Below, in pieces: positions 46,584 to 56,966 of a stretch of DNA of 64,000 nt. The translations under genes were made by a program, and so were the position numbers. The stretch is from Pseudomonas phenolilytica (GTDB lineage: Bacteria > Pseudomonadota > Gammaproteobacteria > Pseudomonadales > Pseudomonadaceae): NCBI RefSeq assembly GCF_021432765.1, contig NZ_CP058908.1, positions 3,682,001-3,746,000 of the forward strand. The letters are read 5' to 3'. Position 1 is the first letter of the stretch. Every line of letters starts with the position of its first letter. The notes beneath the pieces are model-generated. The model ran no database searches. It had not been told where the DNA came from and saw only the letters and a list, made by a program, of their open reading frames with translations.

Positions 46584-46880
46584 CTATCCAAACAGCTGGT
46601 AGACCTTGGCGCTCTCGCGCGCCTGGTTGAATTGACGCAACTCGCCGGCGATACGCTGGCGCTCCGTCTGGCATGCGCTGACCAGCTCTCCGTAGAGGTT
46701 CAGCAACTGCAGCATGCCCTGGCGCACCTGAACTTCGTCGCGCTCAGACTCGCCCATGGCTTCATCGACTGCTTGCCGGCACTGACGATCGAGCACACCG
46801 ATAGCCGCCCAGTCCTGTTGCGCCAGTGCATTGCGCAAGGCGCTGCCGGTTTCTTCGAGACGTTTGACGGACATATTCAT
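46584..46880 (-). CDS. fliT: Flagellar chaperone FliT
   Basis: 98 aa, all helical: MNMSVKRLEETGSALRNALA, then LLNLYGELVSACQTERQRIA and QFNQARESAKVYQLFG at the end. Size and position directly upstream of fleQ match the FliT/PA1096-type protein, which binds FliD and prevents early polymerisation. Start at ATG 46880 with GGAG 7 nt upstream. In P. aeruginosa fliD and fliS precede it; here they are absent and a lipoprotein gene and the ccm operon adjoin instead. Confidence 0.85.
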   Translation of the reverse strand: MNMSVKRLEETGSALRNALAQQDWAAIGVLDRQCRQAVDEAMGESERDEVQVRQGMLQLLNLYGELVSACQTERQRIAGELRQFNQARESAKVYQLFG

Positions 46881-46996
46881 GGATCGACTCCGAGCAGGCT
46901 CATCATGCAGCCGCTAGCTGCTTCCTGCTTATCGGCACCCCGCCAGCGGGCTTTAGCAGAGTCTACGAAAAGACTCGCCGGACAAGCCGATCTCGA

Positions 46997-47437
46997 TCAG
47001 TAGCGGTTGCGCAGTCCTGGCGGAACGCTAGGTGGCGCCACTGGATCCCACGGGCCATCGGGGCGCCCGGAGCAGTACCAATCGCCATCCCAGCGGTAGT
47101 AAAGACGTTCGCGGTAGAACAGCTCGGTGCCTTCCACCACATAAACGCCCAACCGATTATCCCAATGCGCCGCCGCATGCGGCGGCGGCGCATAGCGCGG
47201 ATGGCTGCGCTGCACCGATGGCGCTCGCGGCGCCGGTGGGGCTTGGATCGGCGGCGGAGCGATGACCGGACCGCGTGGAGCCGGTGCCTGCGGCACAGGC
47301 TTGGCGGGCGGCACCGGCCGTTCGGCCTCGTAGGGCGTACCCGCACACGCTGCCAGAAGCAGCGTCGCGCCCAGCGCTGCGATCCGCTGCGCGTGCCGCA
47401 CCAACCAAATATCGCCTACGCGCACCATCTTCATCAC
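46997..47437 (-). CDS. Proline-rich lipoprotein of unknown function
   Basis: 146 aa. Lipobox in ATLLLAACAGTPYEAERP, so the protein is lipidated at the first cysteine of the mature part. Residues 40-85 are Pro/Ala-rich (PVPPAKPVPQAPAPRGPVI), a flexible spacer, and the C-terminus is rich in Tyr and Trp (LFYRERLYYRWDGDWYC). I do not recognise a family. It is located between fliT and ccmI. The first of three close Met codons (47437) is used; the third is also possible. Confidence 0.75.
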   Translation of the reverse strand: MMKMVRVGDIWLVRHAQRIAALGATLLLAACAGTPYEAERPVPPAKPVPQAPAPRGPVIAPPPIQAPPAPRAPSVQRSHPRYAPPPHAAAHWDNRLGVYVVEGTELFYRERLYYRWDGDWYCSGRPDGPWDPVAPPSVPPGLRNRY

Positions 47438-47456
47438 TCCGCTCCCTGCCGGCGCG

Positions 47457-48662
47457 TCAAGGAGCGTCGGGCTTGTCGATCATCAGGCGAATCGTTTTGT
47501 CGCCACCTGCGGTTTTCAACGCTTCGCTCTGACCCGCCCACTCACCTTTGGTTGCATTACCCTCGCGCGAAATGCGCGCCACCAACTTCACCTCAGGGTA
47601 ATTGGACATCTTCAGCTGCGGCATCATCGCATCCGCGTCGCCCAGGCTGATGTTGGCCGGCAGATCGGCAACGCGCAGGCGCTTGGCCGCCAACGGGATC
47701 GCCGGCCCCGATACGGCACGGGCGAACACGAATACGCTGTCATCCGGACGCACATCGTCCTGCAGCGACGGGTCCAAGGTAACCTCGATCTGAAGCCGAA
47801 CCGCCGCCGATTCTCCGGCTGCCGCCGGCGCAGCTGCTGTCTCGCCAATCTGCTCACGCGCGCGGGCAATACCGCCCTTGATCGCCTCACGGGACGGGTC
47901 CTCTTCCGGCAGCGTGGCCACCAGACGCTCCCAGAAGCCAATCGCATCCTGAAAGCGGCCTTCCTCGTACGCCGCGATCCCCAGCAGACCAAGACTGGTC
48001 ACCTCCTGCGGATCGGCGCGCAAGGCTTCGTCAGTCAGCGCCTGCAGTTCCTTCGTCCACTGCCGATTGCCGGCGAAATACTGCGCCTGTGCCCACTGCC
48101 CAAGCAGCTCTGGCTGCCGGCCGGCCAACTCGATCACGCGGGCGAACGCCTTGGCGGCGTCAGCCGGACGCTCCTGGTTCATATATGTCCGCCCGAGGAA
48201 GTACCAGCCCTCGGCGGAATCGGGCTGCGCTTCGACAGCCCGCTCCAGGCGCAACGTCATTTCCTCGAGAGAGCGCGGCTGCTCGCCGAACTGGCGGGCC
48301 AGCTCGACCTTATCGCTGGCGCCCCAGTGCAAGTACAGACCGTAGCCGAGCAGAGGCACCAGCAGCGCCGCCAGCAGCGGCACCGCACGTCCCAACCGCG
48401 CGCTGCGCGTGGCGTCGCTGCCCTCGGTATCGTCCAGCAGCTCGCGTGCGGCATCGGCGCGCCCGGCTTCTAGTTGCTCCTCGGTAAGGGTGCCGGCGGC
48501 CCGCTGGGCAGCAAGCTCAGCGAGACGCTCCTGATACAGGGCGACATTTAGTGCGGTGCGGTCTTCTTCCGCCTGGGCCTTGCGCCCGCGCAGGATCGGT
48601 AGCAGCAGAAAGGCCAGAGCCACCAGCAGCAATACGCCGGCAGCAATCCAGAAATCGATCAT
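47457..48662 (-). CDS. ccmI: Cytochrome c maturation protein CcmI
   Basis: 401 aa. Two N-terminal membrane helices ([15 protein letters not shown] and [20 protein letters not shown]) flank a cytoplasmic Leu-zipper-like loop; the periplasmic part has TPR motifs ([20 protein letters not shown]) and a C-terminal domain. It binds apocytochrome c and hands it to CcmF/H for heme attachment. The ATG overlaps the ccmH stop by 4 bases. It ends the ccmABCDEFGHI operon. Confidence 0.93.
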   Translation of the reverse strand: MIDFWIAAGVLLLVALAFLLLPILRGRKAQAEEDRTALNVALYQERLAELAAQRAAGTLTEEQLEAGRADAARELLDDTEGSDATRSARLGRAVPLLAALLVPLLGYGLYLHWGASDKVELARQFGEQPRSLEEMTLRLERAVEAQPDSAEGWYFLGRTYMNQERPADAAKAFARVIELAGRQPELLGQWAQAQYFAGNRQWTKELQALTDEALRADPQEVTSLGLLGIAAYEEGRFQDAIGFWERLVATLPEEDPSREAIKGGIARAREQIGETAAAPAAAGESAAVRLQIEVTLDPSLQDDVRPDDSVFVFARAVSGPAIPLAAKRLRVADLPANISLGDADAMMPQLKMSNYPEVKLVARISREGNATKGEWAGQSEALKTAGGDKTIRLMIDKPDAP

Positions 48663-49132
48663 GAGTCTTTTTTATCCAGCAACGTGGCGAGGCGTTTGCG
48701 CTCGGCATCGGAAAGGGTTCTTGCCGCAGGTGCGGCATCCGCGCGGCGACGGCGGACCAGGATCACCGTCAGGACACCGAAACCAAGAATCAGCAGGCCC
48801 GCCGGGCCGTACCAGAGCAGCAGTGTGGTGGTGTTTACCGGCGGGTTGTAGCGCACGAAATCGCCATAGCGATCGACCAGGTAGGCGACGATCTCGTCGT
48901 TGCTCTTGCCTTCTTCCAGCATGCGGAAAATCTCTTCGCGCAGGTCCATTGCAATCGGCGCGTTGGAGTCGGCGATGTTCTGGTTCTGGCACTTCGGACA
49001 GCGCAGCTCTTCGGTGAGCGTGCGGTAACGCTCGCGCTCGGCTTCGTTCTTGAAGTCATAGGTGTCGATGGCAGCATGTGCGGTAGCGCTGACGAGCAAA
49101 CCGAACAGCAGCGTGCGGATCATCGATTTCAT
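48659..49132 (-). CDS. ccmH: Cytochrome c maturation protein CcmH
   Basis: 157 aa. Signal peptide ([13 protein letters not shown]) then the redox motif [20 protein letters not shown], the LRCxxCQ pair that reduces apocytochrome heme-binding thiols, and a C-terminal membrane helix ([20 protein letters not shown]). It works with CcmG and CcmF. The start overlaps the ccmG stop by 4 bases. Confidence 0.95.
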   Translation of the reverse strand: MKSMIRTLLFGLLVSATAHAAIDTYDFKNEAERERYRTLTEELRCPKCQNQNIADSNAPIAMDLREEIFRMLEEGKSNDEIVAYLVDRYGDFVRYNPPVNTTTLLLWYGPAGLLILGFGVLTVILVRRRRADAAPAARTLSDAERKRLATLLDKKDS

Positions 49133-49656
49133 TCGTCCACCAGCTCCTGGTAAAGCGCCGCCAGCTGCTCGCGCCAGACTCGCTCGTCGATCGCCCCAAC
49201 GTACTTGTGGCGAATGATGCCGTTCTTGTCGATCAGGAAGGTTTCCGGCGCACCATAGACGCCCAGGTCCAAGCCCAGCTTGCCATCCGGATCACTGATG
49301 TTCAGCTGGTAGGGATCGAGGAAATCCTTGAGCCACTGCTGTGCCTTGGCGTTTTCATCCTTGTAGTTGATGCCGTGAATCACGACGCCCTGCTCCGCCA
49401 GGCGGTTGAGCATGGTGTGCTCGGCCTTGCAGGTCGGACACCAGGTCGCCCAGACGTTCACCAGCGCCGGCTTGCCCAGCAAGTCCTCGCGGCGCACCTG
49501 CCGGTCACCTTCCACCGCTGGCAGCTCGAACGCTGGAAACGGCTTGCCGATCAGTGCCGAAGGCAACTCGGTCGGATCGAGGAACAGCCCGCGATACAGA
49601 AATACCGCCACTACCAGAAAGATCGCCAGCGGCAGCAACATCAACACTCGTTTCAC
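49129..49656 (-). CDS. ccmG: Thiol:disulfide interchange protein CcmG/DsbE
   Basis: 175 aa, membrane-anchored thioredoxin fold facing the periplasm. N-terminal anchor MLLPLAIFLVVAVFLYRG, active-site NVWATWCPTCKAEHTML and cis-Pro region. It keeps CcmH and apocytochrome c thiols reduced. GTG at 49656 is preferred because GGAG lies 6 nt upstream and the codon sits just after the ccmF stop; the longer frame (to 49692) would overlap ccmF. Confidence 0.94.
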   Translation of the reverse strand: MKRVLMLLPLAIFLVVAVFLYRGLFLDPTELPSALIGKPFPAFELPAVEGDRQVRREDLLGKPALVNVWATWCPTCKAEHTMLNRLAEQGVVIHGINYKDENAKAQQWLKDFLDPYQLNISDPDGKLGLDLGVYGAPETFLIDKNGIIRHKYVGAIDERVWREQLAALYQELVDE

Positions 49657-49657
49657 A

Positions 49658-51631
49658 TCAGGCTCCTTGTCCAGCCAGCCCCAGCGCTTCACGCACGCGG
49701 GTTTTCACCTTGACCCGATACCGCCGGTCACTTGCCGCCAGCATGCCGCCAAAGGCCATCATCAACCCACCGAGCCAGATCCAGCGCACGAAGGGTTTGA
49801 TATGCACGCGTACGGCCCAGGCGCCATCGCCCAGCGGCTCGCCCAGCGCCACGTAGAGGTCACGGGTAAAGCCTGCGTCGATGCCTGCCTCGGTCATCGG
49901 CATCTGCTGCACGGTATAGAGGCGTTTCTCGGGGTGCAGAACGGCGATCTGGCGATCACCGTCGAGTACGCGAATGGTGGCGCGATCGGAGGTGTAGTTC
50001 GGCCCTTCGTGATGCTGCGCGCCTTCGAAGACGAACTGATAGCCACCCAGCTCTAGCGACTCGCCCGGCGCCAGGCGAAGGTCGCGCTCGGCACTCTGTT
50101 GGCTGGTGAGGACGACGCCCAGCGCACACATCACCAGGCCGATATGCGCCAGATGCATGCCCCAGTAGCTTGGCGCCAGGCTGCGCATTCCGTTCAGCAG
50201 CCCTTTGTGCCGGGTCTTGTCGAGCAGGTCACGCACGCTCGCCAGGACTACCCAGGCCGCCAGGAAGCTGACAGCCAGTACCGCCCAGTGGAAGTCTCCG
50301 AACGCGAGCGCGCCCAACCCGCCGAGCACTGCACTGGCGATCAGCACTGGTGTCAGCATGCCCAGCAGCCAGCGCAATGGCGTGTCCTTCCAGCGCACCA
50401 GAATGCCGACCGCAAGGGCCAGTAACAGCGCTGCCATCAGCGGTACGAACATGGCGTTGAAATAAGGTGGTCCCACCGACAGTTTGGCTCCCGATAGCGC
50501 ATCGAGTAGCAGCGGATACAGCGTGCCGAGCAGGATCATCGCCGTGGCGACCACCAGCAGCAGGTTGTTGATCAGCAGCAGCGTTTCACGTGACCACAGG
50601 CCGAAGCCGACCTGGCTCTTGACCACTGGCGCACGCAGGGCGAACAGCGTCAGCGAACCGCCCACCACCAACAGCAGGAAGACCAGGATGAACACGCCGC
50701 GCTCAGGATCCGTTGCAAACGCGTGCACGGAGGTCAGCACGCCGGAACGCACCAGGAAGGTGCCCAGCAGGCTGAGCGAGAACGCGGCGATCGCCAGCAG
50801 TACCGTCCAGCTCTTGAACACACCGCGTTTCTCGGTGACGGCCAGCGAATGGATCAGCGCCGTGCCGACCAGCCAGGGCATGAACGAGGCGTTTTCCACC
50901 GGATCCCAGAACCACCAGCCACCCCAGCCCAGTTCGTAATAGGCCCACCAGGAGCCCAGCGCGATACCGATGCCAAGAAATGCCCAGGCCACCAGCGTCC
51001 AGGGGCGCGACCAGCGCGCCCAGGCCGCGTCCAGGCGCCCGCCGAGCAATGCCGCGATAGCGAAGGCGAAGGCCACAGAGAAGCCGACGTAACCCATGTA
51101 AAGCATCGGCGGGTGCACCACCAGACCGAAGTCCTGCAACAACGGGTTGAGATCACGGCCATCCGTCGGCGACTGCGGCAGCAGGCGGTCGAACGGGTTG
51201 GAGGTGACAATGAGGAACAACAGAAAGCCGATGCTGATCAGCCCCATTACCCCCAGCACGCGCGCCAGCATTTCTTCCGGCAGTTGCCGCGAGAACACCG
51301 AGACGGCAAAGGTCCAGGCCGACAGGATGAAAGCCCAGAGCAGCAGCGAGCCCTCGTGAGCGCCCCATACCGCGCTGAACTTGTAGTACCAGGGCAACGC
51401 GCTGTTGGAGTTCTGCGCCACGTAGGAAACGGAGAAGTCGTCGACCATGAACGCATAGGTCAGACAGACGAACGCGAAGGCGAGGAACGCGAACTGCCCC
51501 CAGGCCGCCGGCTGCGCCAGACTCATCCATTGCCGATCACCACGCCAGGCGCCGATCAGCGGCAATGTGCCCTGCACACAGGCCAGGCACAGCGCGAGGA
51601 TCATCGCCAGATGGCCAAGTTCAGGAATCAT
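49658..51631 (-). CDS. ccmF: Cytochrome c heme lyase subunit CcmF
   Basis: 657 aa with about 15 membrane segments. The tryptophan-rich WWD domain is visible as [20 protein letters not shown], with periplasmic histidines around it. CcmF takes heme from CcmE and, with CcmH/I, attaches it to apocytochrome c. Begins [20 protein letters not shown]. The ATG overlaps the ccmE stop by four bases. Confidence 0.97.
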   Translation of the reverse strand: MIPELGHLAMILALCLACVQGTLPLIGAWRGDRQWMSLAQPAAWGQFAFLAFAFVCLTYAFMVDDFSVSYVAQNSNSALPWYYKFSAVWGAHEGSLLLWAFILSAWTFAVSVFSRQLPEEMLARVLGVMGLISIGFLLFLIVTSNPFDRLLPQSPTDGRDLNPLLQDFGLVVHPPMLYMGYVGFSVAFAFAIAALLGGRLDAAWARWSRPWTLVAWAFLGIGIALGSWWAYYELGWGGWWFWDPVENASFMPWLVGTALIHSLAVTEKRGVFKSWTVLLAIAAFSLSLLGTFLVRSGVLTSVHAFATDPERGVFILVFLLLVVGGSLTLFALRAPVVKSQVGFGLWSRETLLLINNLLLVVATAMILLGTLYPLLLDALSGAKLSVGPPYFNAMFVPLMAALLLALAVGILVRWKDTPLRWLLGMLTPVLIASAVLGGLGALAFGDFHWAVLAVSFLAAWVVLASVRDLLDKTRHKGLLNGMRSLAPSYWGMHLAHIGLVMCALGVVLTSQQSAERDLRLAPGESLELGGYQFVFEGAQHHEGPNYTSDRATIRVLDGDRQIAVLHPEKRLYTVQQMPMTEAGIDAGFTRDLYVALGEPLGDGAWAVRVHIKPFVRWIWLGGLMMAFGGMLAASDRRYRVKVKTRVREALGLAGQGA

Positions 51632-52095
51632 TTCGCGTACTCCTGCTTGCCGCCCTCGTAGTGCTTCATCATGCCGCTCTTCTCGAGCGCCTGCGATACC
51701 TCCGGCGGCATGTAGTTTTCATCGTGCTTGGCCAGCACTTCGTCAGCGACCAGCACGCCATCGGCGTTCACCCGCCCCAGCGCGACGATGCCCTGCCCTT
51801 CGCGAAACAAATCCGGCAGGATGCCCTGATAGTTGATCGTCACCGTCTCCACACCGTCGGTCACGCGGAAGGACACGCTCAGCGAATCGCTGGAACGCTG
51901 CACCGAGCCGGTTTCCACCAGCCCGCCGGCGCGAATTCGCGTGCCCTCGGGCGCTTCACCATTGGCGATCTGCGTCGGCGTGTAGAACAGGTTGATGTTC
52001 TGCTGCAGCGCCGACAGGGCCAAGGCGACGGCGATACCGACGCCAGCCAGGATCGCCAGCACGATGAACAGGCGTTTCTTGCGCACCGGATTCAC
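51628..52095 (-). CDS. ccmE: Heme chaperone CcmE
   Basis: 155 aa. N-terminal anchor ([20 protein letters not shown]), then an OB-fold in the periplasm. The heme-binding histidine and tyrosine are in [15 protein letters not shown]. It receives heme from CcmC/D and carries it to CcmF. GTG start at 52095 overlaps the ccmD stop codon. Confidence 0.96.
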   Translation of the reverse strand: MNPVRKKRLFIVLAILAGVGIAVALALSALQQNINLFYTPTQIANGEAPEGTRIRAGGLVETGSVQRSSDSLSVSFRVTDGVETVTINYQGILPDLFREGQGIVALGRVNADGVLVADEVLAKHDENYMPPEVSQALEKSGMMKHYEGGKQEYAK

Positions 52096-52268
52096 TTCAC
52101 TTCCTCCCGGCGCAAACGGCGCGCCTCGTCTTGCAGGTAACGGCGACGCGCCAGCATCGGCAGCGCCGCGTTCAGGATCAGTACCGCCAGGCTGATGCCA
52201 TAGGAGGTCCAGACGTACAGGCCGTGGTTGCCCATGGCGATGAAATCGGCGAAGGATGAAAAATTCAC
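52092..52268 (-). CDS. ccmD: Heme exporter accessory protein CcmD
   Basis: 58 aa, read directly from the sequence between ccmC and ccmE. GTG start at 52268 ([20 protein letters not shown]), one membrane helix ([19 protein letters not shown]) and a basic cytoplasmic tail ([19 protein letters not shown]). CcmD helps release holo-CcmE from the CcmABC complex. Both ends overlap the neighbouring genes by a few bases, which fixes its limits. Confidence 0.92.
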   Translation of the reverse strand: MNFSSFADFIAMGNHGLYVWTSYGISLAVLILNAALPMLARRRYLQDEARRLRREEVK

Positions 52269-53020
52269 GACATTTTCCCCACCAAAGCGGTGACTTCGGT
52301 TTTCGCCCAGCTGCTACGCGACTCGCGGCGCAGTACTTCCAGGCGCATGCGCATCAGCAGCACGGCGGCGAAGAAACAGTAGAAGCCCAGCACCATGACC
52401 AGCAGAGGCAGCCACATCTCGACGGGCATCGCCGGTTTCTCGGTGACCTTGAAGGTGGCCGGCTGGTGCAGGGTATTCCACCATTCGACCGAGTATTTGA
52501 TGATCGGAATGTTCACCACGCCGACGATCGCCAGCACCGCACAGGCCTTGGCGGCGCTGTCACGATTGCTGATCGCCTGACCGAGCGCGATCACGCCGAA
52601 ATAGAGGAACAGCAGGATCAGCATCGAGGTCAGGCGTGCATCCCACACCCACCAGGCGCCCCAGGTGGGCTTGCCCCAGACCGCGCCGGTTAGCAGTGCG
52701 ATGAAGGTCATCCAGGCCCCGATGGGCGCGGCCTGCTGCAACGCCACGTCGGCGAGCTTCATCTTCCAGACCAGACCGACCACACCCGCCACGGCCAGCA
52801 TCACGTAAACCGACTGGGCGAGGAACGCCGCCGGAACGTGGATGTAGATGATGCGAAAGCTGTTGCCCTGCTGGTAATCCTCGGGGGCGAACGCCAGCGC
52901 CCAGATCGTTCCCACGACGATGAGGATAGCCGCGCTCCAGCCCAGCCACGGCAGCCAGCGGCCGCTGATCTCGTAGAACCACTTGGGCGAACCCAGCTTG
53001 TGAAACCATGTCCAGTTCAT
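52265..53020 (-). CDS. ccmC: Heme handling protein CcmC
   Basis: 251 aa, six membrane segments, WWD domain [17 protein letters not shown] and conserved histidines. It loads heme onto CcmE. The ATG at 53020 ([20 protein letters not shown]) gives the usual family length; the ATG at 53032 would add four residues, and neither has a strong ribosome site. About 97 bp separate it from ccmB, a wider gap than elsewhere in the operon. Confidence 0.94.
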   Translation of the reverse strand: MNWTWFHKLGSPKWFYEISGRWLPWLGWSAAILIVVGTIWALAFAPEDYQQGNSFRIIYIHVPAAFLAQSVYVMLAVAGVVGLVWKMKLADVALQQAAPIGAWMTFIALLTGAVWGKPTWGAWWVWDARLTSMLILLFLYFGVIALGQAISNRDSAAKACAVLAIVGVVNIPIIKYSVEWWNTLHQPATFKVTEKPAMPVEMWLPLLVMVLGFYCFFAAVLLMRMRLEVLRRESRSSWAKTEVTALVGKMS

Positions 53021-53117
53021 CGAATGACTCATCGTGGTAAGAGACCGAAAACCCGGCCTCGACAATCCATTTCAGCGGCCGCATGAGCTTAGCGACTCCG
53101 GCCGGCGTTATGTACCG

Positions 53118-53789
53118 CTACTCGCCGACGCTGATCTTCAGCCCGGCGGCAATCGCAAAGGGGGTCAGAGTAACCGCCAGGGCGGTCAGGCTGGCCAGCC
53201 ATAACAGATGGCCGGCGGCGGGCAGTCCCTGCAAGGCCGCCTGCAGAGCCCCGCTGCCAAGAATCAGCACCGGGATGTACAAGGGCAGAATCAACAGCGC
53301 GAGCAACAGGCCACCACGCTTGAGGCCAACGGTCAGCGCCGCGCCGACCGCGCCGAGCAGACTGAGGATCGGCGTCCCCAGCAGCAGCGACAGCAGCAAC
53401 ACCGGCATCGCGCTCATCGGCAGGCCGAGCATCAGCCCGAGCAAGGGAGCCAGCAAGACCAACGCCAGCCCCGAGAACATCCAGTGTGCCAGCACCTTGG
53501 CGAGCACCAGAAGCGCCAGCGGGTGCGGCGAAACGACCCACTGCTCGAGTGAACCGTCCTCAAAATCGCTGCGAAACAGCCCGTCCAGCGAGAGCAGCAC
53601 GGCCAACAGCGCCGCGACCCATACCAGCCCTGGCGAAATCGTCTGCAACAATTGCGACTCTGGGCCGACCGCCAGCGGAAACAGCGCAATGACGATGGCA
53701 AAGAACACCAGCGGGTTGGCCAGCTCGGCCGGGCGGCGAAACAGCAGGCGCGCCTCGCGAGCCAACAGAAGAGTGAAGACGCTGCTCAT
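53118..53789 (-). CDS. ccmB: Heme exporter membrane protein CcmB
   Basis: 223 aa, six membrane segments, begins [20 protein letters not shown]. CcmB is the permease partner of the ATPase CcmA; the complex frees holo-CcmE from CcmC. The ATG overlaps the ccmA stop by four bases. Confidence 0.95.
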   Translation of the reverse strand: MSSVFTLLLAREARLLFRRPAELANPLVFFAIVIALFPLAVGPESQLLQTISPGLVWVAALLAVLLSLDGLFRSDFEDGSLEQWVVSPHPLALLVLAKVLAHWMFSGLALVLLAPLLGLMLGLPMSAMPVLLLSLLLGTPILSLLGAVGAALTVGLKRGGLLLALLILPLYIPVLILGSGALQAALQGLPAAGHLLWLASLTALAVTLTPFAIAAGLKISVGE

Positions 53790-54421
53790 GCGGCCCGCTG
53801 CCCCAGATCCAGTTCACGGTAGCCGGCCGGTTTTTCCGTCAGCGTGTGATGCGTGGTAAGTACCACCAGGCCGCCCTGCTCGCAGTGGCGCGCCAGATGG
53901 CCTTCCAGCTGGGCCACGCCGTGCTTGTCGAGCGCGGTGAACGGTTCGTCGAGAATCCACAGCGGCGGCGGCGCCAGATACAGCCGCGCCAGAGCGACGC
54001 GGCGCTGCTGTCCGGCAGAAAGCGTGTGACAGGGTACATCCTCGAAACCGCGCAGACCGACCTGCGCCAGCGCCTGCCAGATCGCCTCGCGGTCGGCCGG
54101 CTGGTGCAAGGCGCAGAGCCAGGCGAGATTCTCCTCCGGCGTGAGCAGCCCCTTGATGCCGGCGGCATGGCCGATCCACAGCAGGTTGCGCGCCAGTTCG
54201 CTACGCTGAGACTCAAGAGGCCGGCCCCGGATCAGGATTTGCCCGGCGGTCGGCTGCATCAGCCCGCAGAGCAGACGCAGCAGGCTGGTCTTGCCGCTGC
54301 CGTTGGGGCCGGATATCTGCAGCATCTGGCCTTTCTCCAGGCGCAATTCAAGCTGCTCGAACAGCAGGCGCCAATCCCGCTCACAGGCGAGCGCCACAGC
54401 TTCGAGAAAGGGATTTGACAC
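53786..54421 (-). CDS. ccmA: Heme exporter ATPase CcmA
   Basis: 211 aa ABC ATPase. Walker [19 protein letters not shown], signature [14 protein letters not shown], Walker [13 protein letters not shown], switch histidine in LTTHHT. It drives release of heme-loaded CcmE. First gene of ccmABCDEFGHI. Confidence 0.96.
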   Translation of the reverse strand: MSNPFLEAVALACERDWRLLFEQLELRLEKGQMLQISGPNGSGKTSLLRLLCGLMQPTAGQILIRGRPLESQRSELARNLLWIGHAAGIKGLLTPEENLAWLCALHQPADREAIWQALAQVGLRGFEDVPCHTLSAGQQRRVALARLYLAPPPLWILDEPFTALDKHGVAQLEGHLARHCEQGGLVVLTTHHTLTEKPAGYRELDLGQRAA

Positions 54422-54558
54422 GCCGGCGATACCTCAAGATGAAAAGAGCGTGGCCGCTATAATTCAGGCGGCCACCCGAGGGCGGTCGGAATTATACATG
54501 GCAACCCCTTGCACCAAAGGCTGCGGAAGCGAAAGGTTGTAAGAGCATTTGAGGAAAA
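54422..54558. promoter_or_regulatory. Divergent promoter region of ccm operon and fliK
   Basis: A perfect 8-bp inverted repeat GTGGCCGC / GCGGCCAC (54450-54475) has TATAAT in its loop on the plus strand. On the minus strand another TATAAT near 54491-54496 with TTTGGT about 16 bp upstream could serve the ccm operon. The repeat could expose or hide the promoter, but this is speculative. Confidence 0.35.
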
Positions 54559-56103
54559 ATGACCGAGATCAAGAGCGCTTCTCCCGTCCCGCCGCCCACC
54601 ACCCCGCGCGCCAGTACTGCCGCGCTCGATGTGGCGCTCAGGTTGCTGCAGCCGATGCAGGGCCTGCTGGGGGCTGGCGAGAGCGCGCAGGCCGAAGTCG
54701 TTTCCGTCAAGGAAACCGCACAGAGCTTCCAGCTGGTGTTGCGCCTGACGCTGGAGAACGGTCGCCAGGCCACCGTCGAAGCCCAAAGTGCACGCCCGGT
54801 GCCGCCCGGCGCCAGCTACGCAGTGGCGGCACTGTCGGACAGCCGCCTGCTGGCGCAGCCGCAACCGGGACGCAACCAACCACTGCAGAGCATCGACCTG
54901 GCACTGCTGCCGGCCGGCAGCATCCTGCAAGGTAGGGTGATCGCCACCGGCCAGCAGAACGGCGGCGATGGCCGCCCCACATTCCAAGTCGTGCTCAGCC
55001 TGCTCAACTCCCCGCTGGCCGGGCAGAAACTGCAGCTCGAGACCAGCACCCCGCTGGCACTCGGCAGCCTGCTGACGGCCCAGGTCCAGGGCAGCCAGGC
55101 ATTGAGCTTCGTGCCGTTGAGCGGCCTGTTCGACCGGCTGCTGCTCGGCCAGCAGCTGGCTGCCCAGCACGGTCGGCAGGCACCGCTGAGTGGTGTTTTC
55201 CAAGCCTTGGCGGCGCTCGGCAATACGCTGCCCGACGGCCTGCGCGACGCCGCCGGAAAGCTCCTCGGCCTGCTACCCGGCGTCCAGCAACTAAGCGATC
55301 CTCAAGGGGTGGCCCGGGCCTTCGCCGCCAGCGGAGCGTTTCTCGAGGCACATTTGCTGAGCGGGCACACCGCCGGGGTCGCCGGCGATCTCAAGGCCGC
55401 ACTGCTGAGGCTGATGGCGCAGCTGCCCAACCTGCCGGGCAGCACTCCGCAGGCCGCGGCACAGCTGGGCGCGGCAACCGGCCAGGCGTTGCCGGCATTT
55501 GCCCGTAGCGCGCTGGGGGCTCTCGGCCAGAACAATGCACGCCAGCTGGCGTTGGGCTTTCCCCTCGGCGGCAGTCCGCTGGGCGGCAAGCTGCCGGATG
55601 GTCAGGACGAACAGGCTGATCTGGAGCTGCTGCTCAAGCTCGCCGCGGCCGCGGTCTCACGCCTGCAGACGCATCAACTGTCGAGTCTGGCGCAGACGCA
55701 AACGCTACCGGATGGTGTCCAGCTGACGACCTGGCAGCTGGAGGTACCGATGCGCGACCAGCGCGACATCGTGCCCCTGCAGATCAAAGTGCAGCGCGAG
55801 CAGAGCCAGCGCCAGAGCGACAAGGAACAACCGGACACGCTCTGGAAGATCGAACTGGCTTTCGACATCCAGCCCTTGGGCCCCTTGCAGGTCCAGGCAC
55901 AGCTGCTGCGCGGCAGCCTGTCCAGCCAGCTGTGGGCCGAACGCGGCGAAACCGCCGAGCTGATCGCCAGCGAACTCGAACATCTGCGCGAACGCCTGCA
56001 AGCCGCCGGTCTCAACGTCGGCGAGCTGGCCTGTCGGCAAGGGGTGCCACCGCAGGGACCGCGTACGTCGCTGGATCAGCGTTTCGTGGATGAAACCGCA
56101 TGA
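54559..56103 (+). CDS. fliK: Flagellar hook-length control protein FliK-like
   Basis: 514 aa, Ala/Leu/Gln-rich. The N-terminal and middle parts are low in conserved motifs (for example LQPMQGLLGAGESAQAEVVS), while the C-terminal about 120 residues (WKIELAFDIQPLGPLQVQAQ, then ELIASELEHLRERLQAAGLN) form the conserved FliK C-domain that interacts with FlhB to switch export from hook to filament proteins. An FlhB-like gene follows with a 4-base overlap, supporting this. In P. aeruginosa an equivalent gene lies at the same place beside ccmA; a second, main fliK may exist elsewhere. Confidence 0.8.
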   Translation: MTEIKSASPVPPPTTPRASTAALDVALRLLQPMQGLLGAGESAQAEVVSVKETAQSFQLVLRLTLENGRQATVEAQSARPVPPGASYAVAALSDSRLLAQPQPGRNQPLQSIDLALLPAGSILQGRVIATGQQNGGDGRPTFQVVLSLLNSPLAGQKLQLETSTPLALGSLLTAQVQGSQALSFVPLSGLFDRLLLGQQLAAQHGRQAPLSGVFQALAALGNTLPDGLRDAAGKLLGLLPGVQQLSDPQGVARAFAASGAFLEAHLLSGHTAGVAGDLKAALLRLMAQLPNLPGSTPQAAAQLGAATGQALPAFARSALGALGQNNARQLALGFPLGGSPLGGKLPDGQDEQADLELLLKLAAAAVSRLQTHQLSSLAQTQTLPDGVQLTTWQLEVPMRDQRDIVPLQIKVQREQSQRQSDKEQPDTLWKIELAFDIQPLGPLQVQAQLLRGSLSSQLWAERGETAELIASELEHLRERLQAAGLNVGELACRQGVPPQGPRTSLDQRFVDETA

Positions 56104-56426
56104 ACGACCAGCAGCCACGCCAGGCGATTGCCCTCAGTTACGATGGCCGGCATACCCCAACCCTGAGCGCCAAGGGCGACGACGAACTGGCGGAGATGAT
56201 TCTGGCGATCGCCCGCGAACACGAGGTGCCGATCTACGAAAACGCCGAGCTGGTCAAGCTGCTCGCGCGCCTGGAGCTGGGCGACGAGATCCCGCCGGAA
56301 CTGTATCGCGTAATCGCGGAGATCATCGCCTTCGCCTGGTATCTCAAAGGCAAGCGCCCTGCTGACTTCGATCCGCAAGCGGCGCCCGCCGCGTTGCCAC
56401 CGCTGCTCAACGCACCAGAGCGCTGA
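56100..56426 (+). CDS. FlhB C-terminal-like protein
   Basis: 108 aa, corresponding to the cytoplasmic domain of FlhB without the membrane part: IALSYDGRHTPTLSAKGDDE, AREHEVPIYENAELVKLLAR and GDEIPPELYRVIAEIIAFAW. The autocleavage motif NPTH is not present (RHTPTL at the comparable place), so it resembles the C-terminal half after cleavage. It likely assists substrate switching with the FliK-like protein encoded just before it. It overlaps the convergent rhodanese gene by 20 bp. Confidence 0.85.
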   Translation: MNDQQPRQAIALSYDGRHTPTLSAKGDDELAEMILAIAREHEVPIYENAELVKLLARLELGDEIPPELYRVIAEIIAFAWYLKGKRPADFDPQAAPAALPPLLNAPER

Positions 56427-56847
56427 GCGCGGTGTAGGTGTCGTCGCTGCCTTTCTCCTGCGGGAAATCTTCCAGCTGCCAGGCGAAATAGCCGTCGCGG
56501 AAATAGAAGACCTGGCGATATCCCCACGCCACCGCCATCCGCGCAGCCTGCGCACTGCCGGGGCAGATTTCGCTGTCGCAATAGATCACCAGCGGCACGC
56601 TGCGCGGAATGTTCTGGCTCGCCAGGATGCCGAAGCCCGTCGCCAGATCGAGGTGCAGCGCACCCTGCACATGCCCCCAGGTCCACTCGCGCATGGGGCG
56701 GATATCGACGAACATCGCGCCCAGCTCGTGCAGACGTTTGGCCTGGTGAGCATTCACCGTCAGCGCGCCATGCACTTCCTGTGGCGCCTCCCGCGTCAGC
56801 CCACTCAGCGGCACCATGCACAGCAGCAGAATCAGTACGCGCACCAT
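56407..56847 (-). CDS. Secreted rhodanese-like protein
   Basis: 146 aa. Signal peptide (MVRVLILLLCMVPLSGLT), then a rhodanese domain with FVDIRPMREWTWGHVQGALH and active-site region VIYCDSEICPGSAQAARMAV, where the cysteine is present. It would act in the periplasm on sulfane sulfur or as a redox-linked binding domain. Start at ATG 56847 with GAGGAGG upstream; the frame opens further upstream without support. Confidence 0.85.
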   Translation of the reverse strand: MVRVLILLLCMVPLSGLTREAPQEVHGALTVNAHQAKRLHELGAMFVDIRPMREWTWGHVQGALHLDLATGFGILASQNIPRSVPLVIYCDSEICPGSAQAARMAVAWGYRQVFYFRDGYFAWQLEDFPQEKGSDDTYTALSALVR

Positions 56848-56966
56848 CGCCCACGCCTCCTCGGCCCGCGGCGACTGCACCGCGCAGCAAAGCTCGTGGA
56901 GATTTGGAGAAATACGGCGAGGCGAGGTTCCAACCAACACGTCAGCGGGCGACGCATGGCCAGCTG

